Shown: one piece after another, positions 37,227 to 46,766 of the stretch
How positions within the stretch are numbered: position 1 is the first letter of the stretch
Layout of the letters: each line of letters opens with the position of its first letter
From: Streptomyces sp. NBC_00306
GTDB taxonomy: Bacteria > Actinomycetota > Actinomycetes > Streptomycetales > Streptomycetaceae
Direction of reading: 5' to 3'
NCBI RefSeq assembly: GCF_036169555.1
Contig: NZ_CP108032.1
Span: 7,254,001-7,318,000 of the forward strand
DNA: 64,000 nucleotides
Position numbers and translations under genes: made by a program
The notes under the pieces: model-generated
Databases searched by the model: none
Seen by the model: the letters and a program-made list of their open reading frames with translations, nothing else
What the model was told of the DNA's origin: nothing

Positions 37227-38750
37227 CTAGAAGAACCCGAGCTTCTTCGGGGAGTACGACACCAGCAGGTTCTTCGTCTGCTGGTAATGCTCCAGCATCA
37301 TCCGGTGGTTCTCCCGCCCGATGCCCGACTGCTTGTAGCCGCCGAACGCCGCGTGTGCCGGGTACGCGTGGTAGCAGTTCGTCCACACCCGGCCCGCCTG
37401 GATTGCGCGGCCGGCCCGGTACGCCGTGTTGATGTCGCGGGTCCAGACACCCGCGCCCAGGCCGTACAGCGTGTCGTTCGCGGTCTTGATCGCGTCGTCG
37501 AAGTCCGAGAAGGAGGTGACCGCGACGACCGGGCCGAAGATCTCCTCCTGGAAGACGCGCATACGGTTGTCGCCCTCGAAGATCGTCGGCTGGACGTAGT
37601 ACCCGCCGGCCAGTTCCCCGTCGTGCTCGATGCGCTGACCGCCCGTCAGGATCTTCGCGCCCTCCTGCTGGCCTATGTCGAGGTACGAAAGGATCTTCTG
37701 GAGCTGGTCGTTGGAGGCCTGGGCGCCGATCATGGTGTCGGTGTCCAGGGGGTGGCCGGGCACGATCTTCTCGGTGCGGGCGATGGCCCCTTCGAGGAAC
37801 TCGCTGTAGTGGCCGCGCTGGATGAGTGCGCGCGAGGGGCAGGTGCAGACCTCGCCCTGGTTGAGGGCGAACATGGTGAAGCCTTCGAGCGCCTTGTCAC
37901 GCAGATCGTCGTCGGCCGCCCAGACGTCGTCGAAGAAGATGTTGGGCGACTTGCCACCGAGTTCCAGGGTGACCGGTTTGATGTTCTCGGAGGCGTACTG
38001 CATGATCAGCCGCCCCGTCGTGGTCTCGCCGGTGAACGCGATCTTCGCGACGCGCGGGCTGGACGCGAGTGGCTTGCCCGCCTCCACGCCGAAGCCGTTG
38101 ACGATGTTGACGACACCGTCCGGCAGCAGGTCGGCAACCAGGCTCAGCCAGAAGTGGATGGAGGCCGGGGTCTGTTCGGCGGGCTTGAGGACCACGGCGT
38201 TGCCGGCGGCCAGGGCGGGGGCGAGCTTCCATGTCGCCATCAGGATCGGGAAGTTCCAGGGGATGATCTGGCCGACGACGCCCAGCGGTTCGTGGAAGTG
38301 ATACGCGATGGTGTCGTCGTCGAGTTCGCTCAGCGACCCCTCCTGGGCGCGCAGGGCTCCGGCGAAGTAGCGGAAGTGGTCGATGGCGAGAGGGATGTCG
38401 GCGGCCAGTGTCTCGCGGACCGGCTTCCCGTTCTCCCAGCTCTCGGCGACCGCCAGCTCCTCCAGATGCGCCTCCATACGGTCGGCGATCTTCAGCAGGA
38501 TGCCCGCACGGTCGCCCGCCGAGGTGCGGCCCCACGCGGGCGCCGCGGCGTGCGCCGCGTCCAGTGCGGCTTCGACGTCGTCGGCGGTGCCGCGGGCGAT
38601 CTCGGTGAACGGGCGGCCGTCGACGGGGCTCGGGTTCTCGAAGTACTCGCCGCGGGCCGGCGGTACGTACCGGCCGCCGATCCAGTGGTCGTAGCGAGGG
38701 CGGTACGAGACGATCGCGCCGTCACTGCCCGGGCTTGCGTATCGGGTCAT
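37227..38750 (-). CDS. Aldehyde dehydrogenase, ExaC/AcoD type
   Basis: 507 residues, an NAD-dependent acetaldehyde/aldehyde dehydrogenase. The general-base glutamate is in LELGGKSPN, the nucleophilic cysteine in GEVCTCPSR, and the cofactor regions are IIPWNFPILMATWK and FTGETTTG. The long C-terminal GYKQSGIGRENHRMMLEHYQ is typical of the ExaC/AldA subgroup linked to ethanol and acetoin use. It is separated from the GMC gene by a hairpin, so it probably has its own promoter within 38751-38856. Confidence 0.94.
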   Translation of the reverse strand: MTRYASPGSDGAIVSYRPRYDHWIGGRYVPPARGEYFENPSPVDGRPFTEIARGTADDVEAALDAAHAAAPAWGRTSAGDRAGILLKIADRMEAHLEELAVAESWENGKPVRETLAADIPLAIDHFRYFAGALRAQEGSLSELDDDTIAYHFHEPLGVVGQIIPWNFPILMATWKLAPALAAGNAVVLKPAEQTPASIHFWLSLVADLLPDGVVNIVNGFGVEAGKPLASSPRVAKIAFTGETTTGRLIMQYASENIKPVTLELGGKSPNIFFDDVWAADDDLRDKALEGFTMFALNQGEVCTCPSRALIQRGHYSEFLEGAIARTEKIVPGHPLDTDTMIGAQASNDQLQKILSYLDIGQQEGAKILTGGQRIEHDGELAGGYYVQPTIFEGDNRMRVFQEEIFGPVVAVTSFSDFDDAIKTANDTLYGLGAGVWTRDINTAYRAGRAIQAGRVWTNCYHAYPAHAAFGGYKQSGIGRENHRMMLEHYQQTKNLLVSYSPKKLGFF

Positions 38751-38770
38751 CTCCAGGGCCTCCCGGTGAG

Positions 38771-38796
38771 GGTGCCGCCCGCCGTTGGGCGGCGCC
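38771..38796 (-). terminator. Hairpin after GMC oxidoreductase gene
   Basis: A stem of ten pairs including one G-T (GGTGCCGCCC, 38771-38780, with 38787-38796) and a 6-base loop lies downstream of the choline operon and upstream of the ExaC-type gene. It probably ends the former. Confidence 0.65.
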
Positions 38797-38856
38797 TGAC
38801 GGGAGGCTAGGGACCGGGAGGTTGCGAGGACGTTGCACGGGAAGTGCGGCGGAACC

Positions 38857-40419
38857 TCAGCCCGACTTGATCATGTCGGCGCACTTCTCGCCGATCATCA
38901 TGGTCGTGATGCACGGGTTGACCGCCGGCAGGAACGGCATGATCGAGGCGTCCGCCACCCGCAGGCCCGGCACGCCCTTCACCCGCAGCTGCGGGTCCAG
39001 CGGGGAGTCGGCGTCGTCGGCCGGGCCCATCCGCACCGTCCCGGCGGGGTGGTAGACGGTGTTGTGCGTCTCGCGGATGTAGGAGGACAGCTCGTCGTCG
39101 CTCTGCAGTGCCGGTCCGGGCGCCAGTTCCGCGCCCGCCCAGTCGGCCATCGGCGACTGGGAGACGATCTCGCGCGCGAGACGCAGGCCGTGGGTCATCA
39201 CCCGGATGTCGTGCTCGTCGGTGAAGTAGCGGGGGTCGACCTTCGGCTTGTCCCGGAAGTCGCGCGTCCGCAGCCTGACCGTGCCCATCGACCGGGCGCG
39301 AGTCACGTTCGGCGTCAGACAGAACGCGTTGTCGGTGGTGGGGTAGCCGCGCCGGTAGGTGTTCATGTCGAACGGCACCGAGCCGTAGTGGAACATCAGG
39401 TCCGGCCGGTCCAGGCCGGGCCTCGTGTTGGTGAAGATCCCGATCTCCCACCACTGGGTGGACCGGTCCACCATGGGCCGCTTGGCCTCCCACATGATCA
39501 CGCCCTCCGGGTGATCCTGGAGGTGGGAGCCGACACCGGGGGAGTCGACGCGGACGTCGATCCCCACGTCCCGCAGATGACCGGAGGGGCCGATGCCGGA
39601 CAGCATCAGCAGTTTGGGCGAGTCGATGGCGCCGCAGGAGAGGACGACTTCACGCCGGGCGGTGACCGATCCGGTGTGGATGGTGTCGGGCTCCAGGTAC
39701 TCCACCCCGGTGCACCGGCCGTCGTCGCCGAACAGCAGCCGCCGGGCCTGGAGTCCCGTGCGTACATCGAGGTTCGGCCGCTTGCCGAGGATCGGGTGCA
39801 GATACGACACCGACGCGGACGAACGGACGCCGTCCTCACGGCGGTTGATCTGGAACCAGTGGGCGCCTCGCACCACGGTGCTGCCGGTGTTGAACGGCGT
39901 CGTCGGGATGTCCGCGGCGGCACACGCCTCCAGCAGCGCCGCCCCGCACGGGTCCACCGGCGGGACGGTGCGGATGACGACCGGACCCGTGCGCCCGTGG
40001 TGGTCACCGGGCGCGTCGTTGTTCTCCAGGCGCTGGTAGAGCGGGAAGCAGTCCTTCGCGCTCCAGCCCGTGCAGCCCATCGCCCCCCACTCGTCGAGGT
40101 CCTCGGCGGGTGCCCAGAACGCGATGCAGGAGTTGTGCGAGGAGCAGCCGCCGAGCACCTTCGCCCGGGCGTGCCGCATGAAGCTGTTGCCGTTCTCCTG
40201 CGGCTCGATCGGATAGTCCCAGTCGTAGCCGGACTCCAGCAGAGCCATCCACTTGTCGAGCCGCAGGATGTTGTCGTCGCCGACATCGGAGGGGCCCGCC
40301 TCCAGCACACAGACGCTCACGTCCGGATCCTCGGACAGGCGCGCGGCGATGACGGCGCCGGCGGTGCCGCCGCCGACCACCACGTAGTCGAACTCCTGGT
40401 CGGGGCTCTGTGTGGACAT
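38857..40419 (-). CDS. betA: GMC oxidoreductase, choline dehydrogenase-like (BetA)
   Basis: 520 residues, an FAD enzyme expected to oxidise choline to betaine aldehyde. The N-terminal ADP-binding motif is YVVVGGGTAGAVIAARLSED, the GMC signature is ARAKVLGGCSSHNSCIAF, and the second signature is SCGAIDSPKLLMLSGIGP. The catalytic region near the C-terminus has HPAGTVRMG and VNPCITTMMIGEK. Choline specificity is inferred from its operon with a betaine-aldehyde dehydrogenase and an amine-type permease. It is the last gene of that operon, 30 bases after the permease. Confidence 0.9.
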   Translation of the reverse strand: MSTQSPDQEFDYVVVGGGTAGAVIAARLSEDPDVSVCVLEAGPSDVGDDNILRLDKWMALLESGYDWDYPIEPQENGNSFMRHARAKVLGGCSSHNSCIAFWAPAEDLDEWGAMGCTGWSAKDCFPLYQRLENNDAPGDHHGRTGPVVIRTVPPVDPCGAALLEACAAADIPTTPFNTGSTVVRGAHWFQINRREDGVRSSASVSYLHPILGKRPNLDVRTGLQARRLLFGDDGRCTGVEYLEPDTIHTGSVTARREVVLSCGAIDSPKLLMLSGIGPSGHLRDVGIDVRVDSPGVGSHLQDHPEGVIMWEAKRPMVDRSTQWWEIGIFTNTRPGLDRPDLMFHYGSVPFDMNTYRRGYPTTDNAFCLTPNVTRARSMGTVRLRTRDFRDKPKVDPRYFTDEHDIRVMTHGLRLAREIVSQSPMADWAGAELAPGPALQSDDELSSYIRETHNTVYHPAGTVRMGPADDADSPLDPQLRVKGVPGLRVADASIMPFLPAVNPCITTMMIGEKCADMIKSG

Positions 40420-40449
40420 GGCGTCTCCAGAACTGGTTCGTGGGGAGAG

Positions 40450-42027
40450 TCAGGCGGAGGGCGCCGGCGGTTCACCGGTGCCGGTCGATGCGACGTATCG
40501 GTGTGATTCGAGGACACCGGTCCGGTGCCGCTGCACGAACCAGTAGTAGGCGAAGCCGCCGAGCCCGACGATGCCGACGAACACGAACGCACCCCAGCGC
40601 AGGTACCAGTGCTGCGGCCCGGTGGCGTTGTAGACCTCGGCGCGCGGCCAGGCGAGGTTGATGGACATGGCCAGGCCCCACAGCACCGCGAGCAGGTTGA
40701 TGGGGAGACCGAACTTGCCGAGCGAGAACTTGCCCTCGGCAGGCGTCCACTTGCCGCGCAGCCGCTTGATCAGCATCGGCGTGGTGACCAGGAGATAGGC
40801 CACGTAGATCATGATGATCGCGATGCTGGTGATCACCGAGAAGATCTGCGGCTGGTTGACGTTGATCACCAGGATCAGCACGCCCACCACACCGATGACC
40901 ACGGCAGGCACGACGGGCGTCTTGAAGCGGGGACTGACCTTGGCGAGATGCGTGCCGGCGGGGAGGTTGTTGTCGCGGGCCATGGCGAACATCAACCGGA
41001 TACCGGCGGCCTGGACCGCCAGCACACAGACCGTGATGGCGATGACGACACACCACAGGACGATCTCGCCGATGGTCGAACCGAGAGTCTCCAGGACCAC
41101 GTACTGCAGGCCGATCGTGGACAGTTCCTCGGCGTTGATGTTGGGGACGGCCATCAGGGCGAACAGCAGGATCAGGCCGCCGATGAGGAACGAGGCGACC
41201 AGTGCGCGCAGGATGGCCCGCGGAGCGTTGCGGCTCGGGTCGTGCGACTCCTCACCCAGCGACGAGGCGGTGTCGAAGCCGTACATCACGTAGGCCGAGG
41301 CCAGCGAGGCCGTCAGGAAGGCGCCGAAGTAGCCCAGCGTCTGGCCCTCACCGAGTCCGTAGGTGTCCGTCAGCACGGTGCTGGGACCACGCGTGATGTG
41401 GGCGGCCAGGAGGATGATCAGAGCCACGGCCGCGACCAGCTCGATGAAGACGCCGGCCGAGTTGATCCGCGCCATCAGCTTCACGCCGAAGGCGTTGACC
41501 AGGGTCGAGAACAGAATGAGGACGGTGCCGAGGAGGACGGCGTTGGCCGCCGCGTCGTTCTTGCCACTGCCGTCGCCCACGAACTGGAACCAGCTGTCGA
41601 TCTGCGGCAGCGTGATCTGGTACGCCAGGGCCACGGCGGAGAGCGTCACCATGGTGGCCGTCATCATCATCCAGCCGCCGAGCCAGCCGACGTGCGGGCC
41701 GCCCATGGTCTTGGCCCAGTTGTAGATGGACCCCGCCACCGGGTAGCGGGCGGCCAGCTCGCAGAAGCACAGGGCCACCATCAGCTGCCCGACGAACACC
41801 ATCGGCCACGACCACCAGTAGGCGGGCCCGCCGAAGGAGACACCGAAGTAGAAGAGCTGGAAGGTGCCGGTGAGGATCGAGATGTAGCTGATGCCGGCCG
41901 CGAAGGTGTGGAAGTTGCCGAGGGTGCGCTTCAGTTCGGGCTTGTAGCCGAGTGCGCCGAGTGCGTCGTCGTCTTCCTGCCCTTGGGCACTGGCCCTGCT
42001 GCTCTTGCTGTCGTCATGGACACTCAT
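40450..42027 (-). CDS. APC-superfamily permease
   Basis: 525 residues with about 12 membrane helices, an amino-acid/polyamine/organocation transporter of the eukaryotic-like GABA permease branch (family phrase ELAARYPVAGSIYNWAKTMG; GFDTASSLGEESHDPSRNAP between helices). Given its place between betaine-aldehyde and choline dehydrogenases, it likely imports choline or a related amine. The ATG at 42027 overlaps the upstream stop (ATGA), and the extended upstream frame is noise. Confidence 0.92.
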   Translation of the reverse strand: MSVHDDSKSSRASAQGQEDDDALGALGYKPELKRTLGNFHTFAAGISYISILTGTFQLFYFGVSFGGPAYWWSWPMVFVGQLMVALCFCELAARYPVAGSIYNWAKTMGGPHVGWLGGWMMMTATMVTLSAVALAYQITLPQIDSWFQFVGDGSGKNDAAANAVLLGTVLILFSTLVNAFGVKLMARINSAGVFIELVAAVALIILLAAHITRGPSTVLTDTYGLGEGQTLGYFGAFLTASLASAYVMYGFDTASSLGEESHDPSRNAPRAILRALVASFLIGGLILLFALMAVPNINAEELSTIGLQYVVLETLGSTIGEIVLWCVVIAITVCVLAVQAAGIRLMFAMARDNNLPAGTHLAKVSPRFKTPVVPAVVIGVVGVLILVINVNQPQIFSVITSIAIIMIYVAYLLVTTPMLIKRLRGKWTPAEGKFSLGKFGLPINLLAVLWGLAMSINLAWPRAEVYNATGPQHWYLRWGAFVFVGIVGLGGFAYYWFVQRHRTGVLESHRYVASTGTGEPPAPSA

Positions 42028-43493
42028 GAGAACCACCGCTGGGGACGTGGGCTGAGGTTGCGCCAGATGTGCTTGGCCTCCTGGTACTCCGCAAGACCCG
42101 CGGGGCCCAGTTCGCGGCCGAAGCCGGACTGCTTCATCCCGCCCCATTCCGCCTGGGGGACGTACGGATGGAAGTCATTGATCCACACGGTTCCGGCGCG
42201 CACCCGGGAAGCCACCCGGTGGGCGCGGCCGACATCCTGCGACCAGACCGCGCCGGTCAGGCCGTAGACGGTGTCGTTGGCAAGGGCGACCGCCTCCTCC
42301 TCGTCGTGGAACCGTTCAACGGTCAGCACCGGACCGAACGATTCGTCACGGACGACGGACATGCCCGGAGCGCACTCGTCCAGCACGGTCGGCAGATAGT
42401 AGAACCCGTCCTGCAGCGCCGGGTCGTCGGGACGCTTGCCGCCACAGCGCAGCACAGCACCCTCGGCGAGACCTGCCGCCACATAAGCCTCGACCTTGTC
42501 ACGGTGCTGAGCGGAGATCAACGGTCCGGTACGGGCGTTCTGATCGAACGGGCCACCGAGCCTGATCTCCTTGGCCTGGGCCACCACCGCGTCCACGAAC
42601 CGGTCGTGCAGATCGTCCTGGACCAGGAGCCGGGCCCCGGCCGAACAGACCTGGCCGGAGTGCAGGAAGATCGCCATGACCGCGTAGTCGACGGCCGCGT
42701 CGAAGTCGGCGTCCTCGAAGACGATGTTGGGGTTCTTGCCGCCCAGCTCGAGCGCGACCTTCTTCACCGTGGGTGCGGCGGCCGCCATGATGCGCCGCCC
42801 GGTGACCAGACCGCCCGTGAACGAGACCATGTCGACCCGCGGGTCCTCGCTGAGCGGGGCACCCGCCGTGGGACCGGCGCCCAGGATCAGGTTCGCCGCG
42901 CCGGCGGGGACTCCCGCCTCGGTCAGCAGCCGCATCAGCATGATGCAGGTGTGCGGCGTGAGCTCGCTGGGCTTGAGGACGAAGGTGTTGCCCGCACCGA
43001 GCGCGGGAGCGACCTTCCAGGCGGTCTGCAGCAGCGGATAGTTCCACGGCGTGATCAGCGTGCACACCCCGACGGGTTCGTGCACGACCCGGCTGTCCAC
43101 TTCCGGGTTGCCCGTGTCGACGATCCGGTCCTCGCCGCCGGCGGCCGTCAGGTTGCCGAAGTACCGGAAGCAGTTCGCGATGTCGTCCATGTCGTACTCG
43201 CTCTCCACGAGCCGCTTCCCGGTGTCCAGGGACTCGGCTCGGGCGAACGCGTCCTTGTCGCGTTCCAGCAGGTCGGCGACGCGCAGCAGCACCCTGCCGC
43301 GGTCGGCGGCCGCGGTGTGGGGCCACGGCCCGCGGTCGAAGGCGTCGCGGGCGGCGGCGATCGCCGCCGCCGCGTCCTTCGGGCCGGCCTCGTCGACGGT
43401 GGCGACGAGGGTGCCGTCCGCGGGGCAGCGGATCTCACGCACCTGCCCGTCGAGGGCGGCAGTCCACTTGCCGCCGATGAACAGCTCCGGCAT
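42024..43493 (-). CDS. betB: Betaine-aldehyde dehydrogenase-like aldehyde dehydrogenase
   Basis: 489 residues, an NAD(P)-dependent aldehyde dehydrogenase. LITPWNYPLLQTAWKVAPAL binds cofactor, LELGGKNPNIVFEDAD has the general base, and SGQVCSAGARLLVQ the nucleophilic cysteine. The C-terminus EWGGMKQSGFGRELGPAGLA is close to BetB/GbsA types, which make glycine betaine as osmoprotectant. The ATG at 43493 follows GGAGG. It is the first gene of the operon, 171 bases downstream of the GAF regulator on the same strand. Confidence 0.9.
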   Translation of the reverse strand: MPELFIGGKWTAALDGQVREIRCPADGTLVATVDEAGPKDAAAAIAAARDAFDRGPWPHTAAADRGRVLLRVADLLERDKDAFARAESLDTGKRLVESEYDMDDIANCFRYFGNLTAAGGEDRIVDTGNPEVDSRVVHEPVGVCTLITPWNYPLLQTAWKVAPALGAGNTFVLKPSELTPHTCIMLMRLLTEAGVPAGAANLILGAGPTAGAPLSEDPRVDMVSFTGGLVTGRRIMAAAAPTVKKVALELGGKNPNIVFEDADFDAAVDYAVMAIFLHSGQVCSAGARLLVQDDLHDRFVDAVVAQAKEIRLGGPFDQNARTGPLISAQHRDKVEAYVAAGLAEGAVLRCGGKRPDDPALQDGFYYLPTVLDECAPGMSVVRDESFGPVLTVERFHDEEEAVALANDTVYGLTGAVWSQDVGRAHRVASRVRAGTVWINDFHPYVPQAEWGGMKQSGFGRELGPAGLAEYQEAKHIWRNLSPRPQRWFS

Positions 43494-43664
43494 GGCGTGC
43501 TCCTCCGGGTCGGACGGTCGGGCGACCCCGCCGCGGCAGGGTCGGACCTTGGTGCTCCATTCAACTGACAGTAAGGAGGTAGCGCGGGATTCGCAGTACG
43601 GAGCGGTCATTCGGTGGCGGAACCCCGCCCGACGGGGTACGCGAAGGCTCCCGGCGGACTCTCG

Positions 43665-44918
43665 TCAGGACCGCTGCCAGGCGTCCAGTTCCTGTACGCG
43701 GGCGAGAGCGGACGGACGCTGGGCCGACGGGAGTGCGGTGGCCAGGGCCCGCCACACCGCCAGATCGTCCTCGCCCCAGGGGCTGTACGCCCAGTCGGCG
43801 AGCAGGCCCGGATCGCCGCGGGCGATCAGCGCGGCCCTCAGCTGACCCTCCAGACGGCGGCGCAGCCGCGCCACCGCGGGTGCCTGGGACGCGGGCAGCA
43901 ACGGACCGGCGTACGCGGTGAGCGCCCCCGTCACCGAACCCGAGGCGAGCCGCCGGGCCACCGCGTCGAAGTCCGCGTCGACGCGTGCGCCCAGCCGGTA
44001 GGGCCGGGAGAGCAGCAGATCGGGACCGAGCAGACCGCGCAGCCGGGACAGTTCCGCCCGGAGAGTGACAGGGGTGACGGACTCGTCCTCGTACAGCTCG
44101 ATCATCAGTTCGTCGCCGCCGACACCCTCCGGGCGGTGGGCCAGTAGCACCAGGATCTCGCTGTGGCGGCGGCTGAGCCGCACCTTGCGGCCGCCCGTCA
44201 CCAAAAGCGCCTCGTCGCGGCCCAGCGCCGTCAATTGCACGCTCTCCGCGGACGGCGGTGGGGCGAGAAGTGCCAGCTGGGACTCGGCGGCCCGTGCCAC
44301 GGCCCCGACGAACGCGAGGCTGTGAGGGTGCGCCAGCCGGTCGCCGCCGGTGATGTCCACCGCGCCGAGCAGCCGCCCGGTGGCGGGATCGTGGATCGGG
44401 GCAGCGGCGCAGGTCCAGGCCTGGACCGGACGGCGGAAGTGCTCGGCCGCGAAGACCTGGACCGGCCGGTCGAGGGTGATCGCCGTGCCCGGGGCGTTCG
44501 TCCCGGCGACGGCCTCGGCCCAGCGGGCGCCCGGCACGAAATTCATCAGATCGGCCCTGCGCCGGGTGGTGGGCGGACCCTCGACCCAGAGCAGCCGTCC
44601 GTGCGCGTCGCAGACCGCCACGAGGTGTTCGCCGTCCATGGCGTACGCGCCCATCAGCTCCCTCATCAGGGGCATGACCCGGGCCAGCGGATGATCCTCG
44701 CGGCAGGCGGTGAGGGCGTCGTCGTCCAGTTCGACGCCGGCCGTGCCGTCGGGGCTGACATGGGCGCGGGCCGAACGCTTCCAGGAGTCGGCCACCACGG
44801 ATCGCACGGGCCGCTCGACACGGCCCGCGGTCAGATAGGCGTCGTAGGCCCTGCGCAGCACGGCGATCCGCTCCGACGGATCCGCGCCCGGTTCGAGAGC
44901 CACCCATGCGTCGCTCAA
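43665..44918 (-). CDS. GAF-domain transcriptional activator (AcoR-like sensor, no AAA+)
   Basis: 417 residues. The N-terminal half resembles the sensor part of AcoR-type activators (RPVRSVVADSWKRSARAHV, then a GAF domain with GTNAPGTAITLDRPVQVFAA). The sigma-54 AAA+ domain is absent. Instead a winged-helix, OmpR-like region (KVRLSRRHSEILVLLAHRPE, LRAELSRLRGLLGPDLLLSR) and a helical tail follow. This form is common in Streptomyces beside aldehyde dehydrogenase genes and probably activates the downstream operon in response to a small metabolite. Confidence 0.85.
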   Translation of the reverse strand: MSDAWVALEPGADPSERIAVLRRAYDAYLTAGRVERPVRSVVADSWKRSARAHVSPDGTAGVELDDDALTACREDHPLARVMPLMRELMGAYAMDGEHLVAVCDAHGRLLWVEGPPTTRRRADLMNFVPGARWAEAVAGTNAPGTAITLDRPVQVFAAEHFRRPVQAWTCAAAPIHDPATGRLLGAVDITGGDRLAHPHSLAFVGAVARAAESQLALLAPPPSAESVQLTALGRDEALLVTGGRKVRLSRRHSEILVLLAHRPEGVGGDELMIELYEDESVTPVTLRAELSRLRGLLGPDLLLSRPYRLGARVDADFDAVARRLASGSVTGALTAYAGPLLPASQAPAVARLRRRLEGQLRAALIARGDPGLLADWAYSPWGEDDLAVWRALATALPSAQRPSALARVQELDAWQRS

Positions 44919-44975
44919 CTCGGCCTCCCCGGCCCATCGTGACCCAGGCGGAGGGGCGCGACAAGCGTCCCGGCG

Positions 44976-45554
44976 TCAGGTGAAGTTCACGAGGCGGATG
45001 TAGCGGCCCCAGTCCCAGAGCGGCCCGGGGTCGGAGTGGGTGGCGCCGGGGACCTCGTTGTGGCCGATGATGTGCATGCGGTCCTTGGGGATGCCGTAGC
45101 GGTCGCAGATCGAGGCGGTGAGCGCCGCGGACCGCTCGTAGAGCACGTCGGTGAAATACTCCGGCCTGTCCACCCAGCCTTCGTGCTCGATGCCGATGCT
45201 GCGGGTGTTGTAGTCCCAATTGCCCGCGTGCCAGCCGACGTTCCGCTCCCGCACGCACTGCGCCACATGTCCGTCCGCGGAGCGCACGACGTAGTGGGCG
45301 GAGACCTGCCGGGCCGCGTCCTGGAAGATGTCGATCGTGTCGCCGAAGGTCTCCTGAGTGACGTGGACGACGACGAAGTTCACCGGGTACGACGAAGGGC
45401 GGCTCGACGGAGTGAAGTTGGACGCCGTCGCGGGCAGCCACTCGGCGGTGGGGAAGTCGGTGTCCAAGGCTGCGGCCCGAGCGGGGGCCGCGGGCAGCAG
45501 GACGCCGGTGGCGGCCATGGCCGCGCCGCCCTTGAGCAGTCGTCTACGGTCCAT
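44976..45554 (-). CDS. N-acetylmuramoyl-L-alanine amidase, Tat-exported
   Basis: 192 residues, a zinc amidase of the Amidase_2/PGRP fold that cleaves peptidoglycan between lactyl and L-alanine. The N-terminus RRRLLKGGAAMAATG is a twin-arginine signal, with cleavage probably after ARA. Zinc-site motifs are FVVVHVT, the central HAGNW and IGHNEVPGATHSDPGPLWDW. It is short and lacks a separate wall-binding domain. Start ATG 45554 is preceded by GGGAGAGG. It lies 22 bases downstream of the acetamidase gene. Confidence 0.92.
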   Translation of the reverse strand: MDRRRLLKGGAAMAATGVLLPAAPARAAALDTDFPTAEWLPATASNFTPSSRPSSYPVNFVVVHVTQETFGDTIDIFQDAARQVSAHYVVRSADGHVAQCVRERNVGWHAGNWDYNTRSIGIEHEGWVDRPEYFTDVLYERSAALTASICDRYGIPKDRMHIIGHNEVPGATHSDPGPLWDWGRYIRLVNFT

Positions 45555-45576
45555 GGGGCCTCTCCCGGTGGGGGTG

Positions 45577-46593
45577 TCAGAAGCGGGGCAGTGCGGAGGC
45601 GACCTCCCGCAGATGACGGTGGAGGCCGCCATGAGGATCTCCTGCCGGCAGCCATTCCTTGCGGATCTTGGCGACGCAGGTGTAGTTGGTGTCGCAGACA
45701 TTGGCGAGCGGGGCCTCACCCGCCTGGCCCACCAGCTGGTACGCATCCAGCCGGGACAGTCCGTAGTCCCGGGCCAGCCACTGGACCAGGTCCAACTGGG
45801 AGATCCGGAACGCGTCTTCGAGCGGGCGTGCGGAGCCCGTCGACATGATGTGCGAGTCGGACTCGATACGCGGCCAGGGTGTCGACACGCCCTTGAGCAG
45901 TTCGACCACCACCACGGTGTTCATGGCGCACTCCACCGCCACACCGCAGGTCTCGCCCTCACCCTGCCGGGCGTGCCCGTCACCCAGGCTCAGCAGCGCG
46001 CCGGGCACGTTGACGCCCAGGTAGCAGGTGACGCCGGCGCGCATCTCGGGCGTGTCCATGTTGCCGCCGTGTGCGTCCGGGACCAACGCGGACCGCACCT
46101 CCAGATTGGCGGGCGCCACGCCGACGGTGCCGTGCATGGGGTCCATCGGCAGCTCGATCTGGATGTCACTGTCCCGGGCGCTGAACAGACAGGTGCGGCG
46201 CTCCCGGTCGAGCTCCCACATCCACACCACCTCGGGCAGCGGGTCCTGAAGGGTGGCCGTGGCATGGGTGGAGGTGAGCGCCCCGAACAGCGGCACGGTC
46301 GTCGACGCCGCCCAGTCGCGGGCCGGCTCCACGGAGACGAAGTGCACGGCCACCGTGTCACCGGGCTCGGCACCCTCGATGTGGAACGGCCCGGTCTGCG
46401 GATTGAGGAACGGGAACGCGCAGACCTCGGACACCAGGTCCTTCGCCGAGCGGACACGGCCCGCGAAGCAGTCCTCCGTGAACAGGTCGAGTACAGTGCC
46501 CGGCGCGATCCGCGCCACGGGCGGCGCGCCGCCGAACGTCCAGGCGTACTCGCCCGGCTCCGGGCGCACGGTCACGATCCGCGGGTCGCTCAT
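45577..46593 (-). CDS. Acetamidase/formamidase family protein
   Basis: 338 residues, hydrolysing short amides to ammonia and acid in characterised members (FmdA_AmdA family). Family segments are FHIEGAEPGDTVAVHFVSVE, MHGTVGVAPAN, HGGNMDTPEMRAGVTCYLGV, LLSLGDGHARQGEGETCGVA and a late CDTNYTCVAKIRKEWL. It is probably cytoplasmic, as no signal is seen. The ATG at 46593 lies downstream of GGAGGGG. The long frame upstream is a shadow. Confidence 0.9.
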   Translation of the reverse strand: MSDPRIVTVRPEPGEYAWTFGGAPPVARIAPGTVLDLFTEDCFAGRVRSAKDLVSEVCAFPFLNPQTGPFHIEGAEPGDTVAVHFVSVEPARDWAASTTVPLFGALTSTHATATLQDPLPEVVWMWELDRERRTCLFSARDSDIQIELPMDPMHGTVGVAPANLEVRSALVPDAHGGNMDTPEMRAGVTCYLGVNVPGALLSLGDGHARQGEGETCGVAVECAMNTVVVVELLKGVSTPWPRIESDSHIMSTGSARPLEDAFRISQLDLVQWLARDYGLSRLDAYQLVGQAGEAPLANVCDTNYTCVAKIRKEWLPAGDPHGGLHRHLREVASALPRF

Positions 46594-46766
46594 GGTCCAC
46601 CGCTCCCCTCCGCCGGCCCCGGGCGGACCGGTCGCGGGATCACGGTACGGTCGGCCGCGCGAGGGGCGGAAGATGCCGGGACGGCTCAAAGTCCGCACAA
46701 CCAACGGGAGTTGACCACCGGGAGCCACGCCGCACTCAGGGCACGGGCGGCTCCCGGCGGGCGGGC

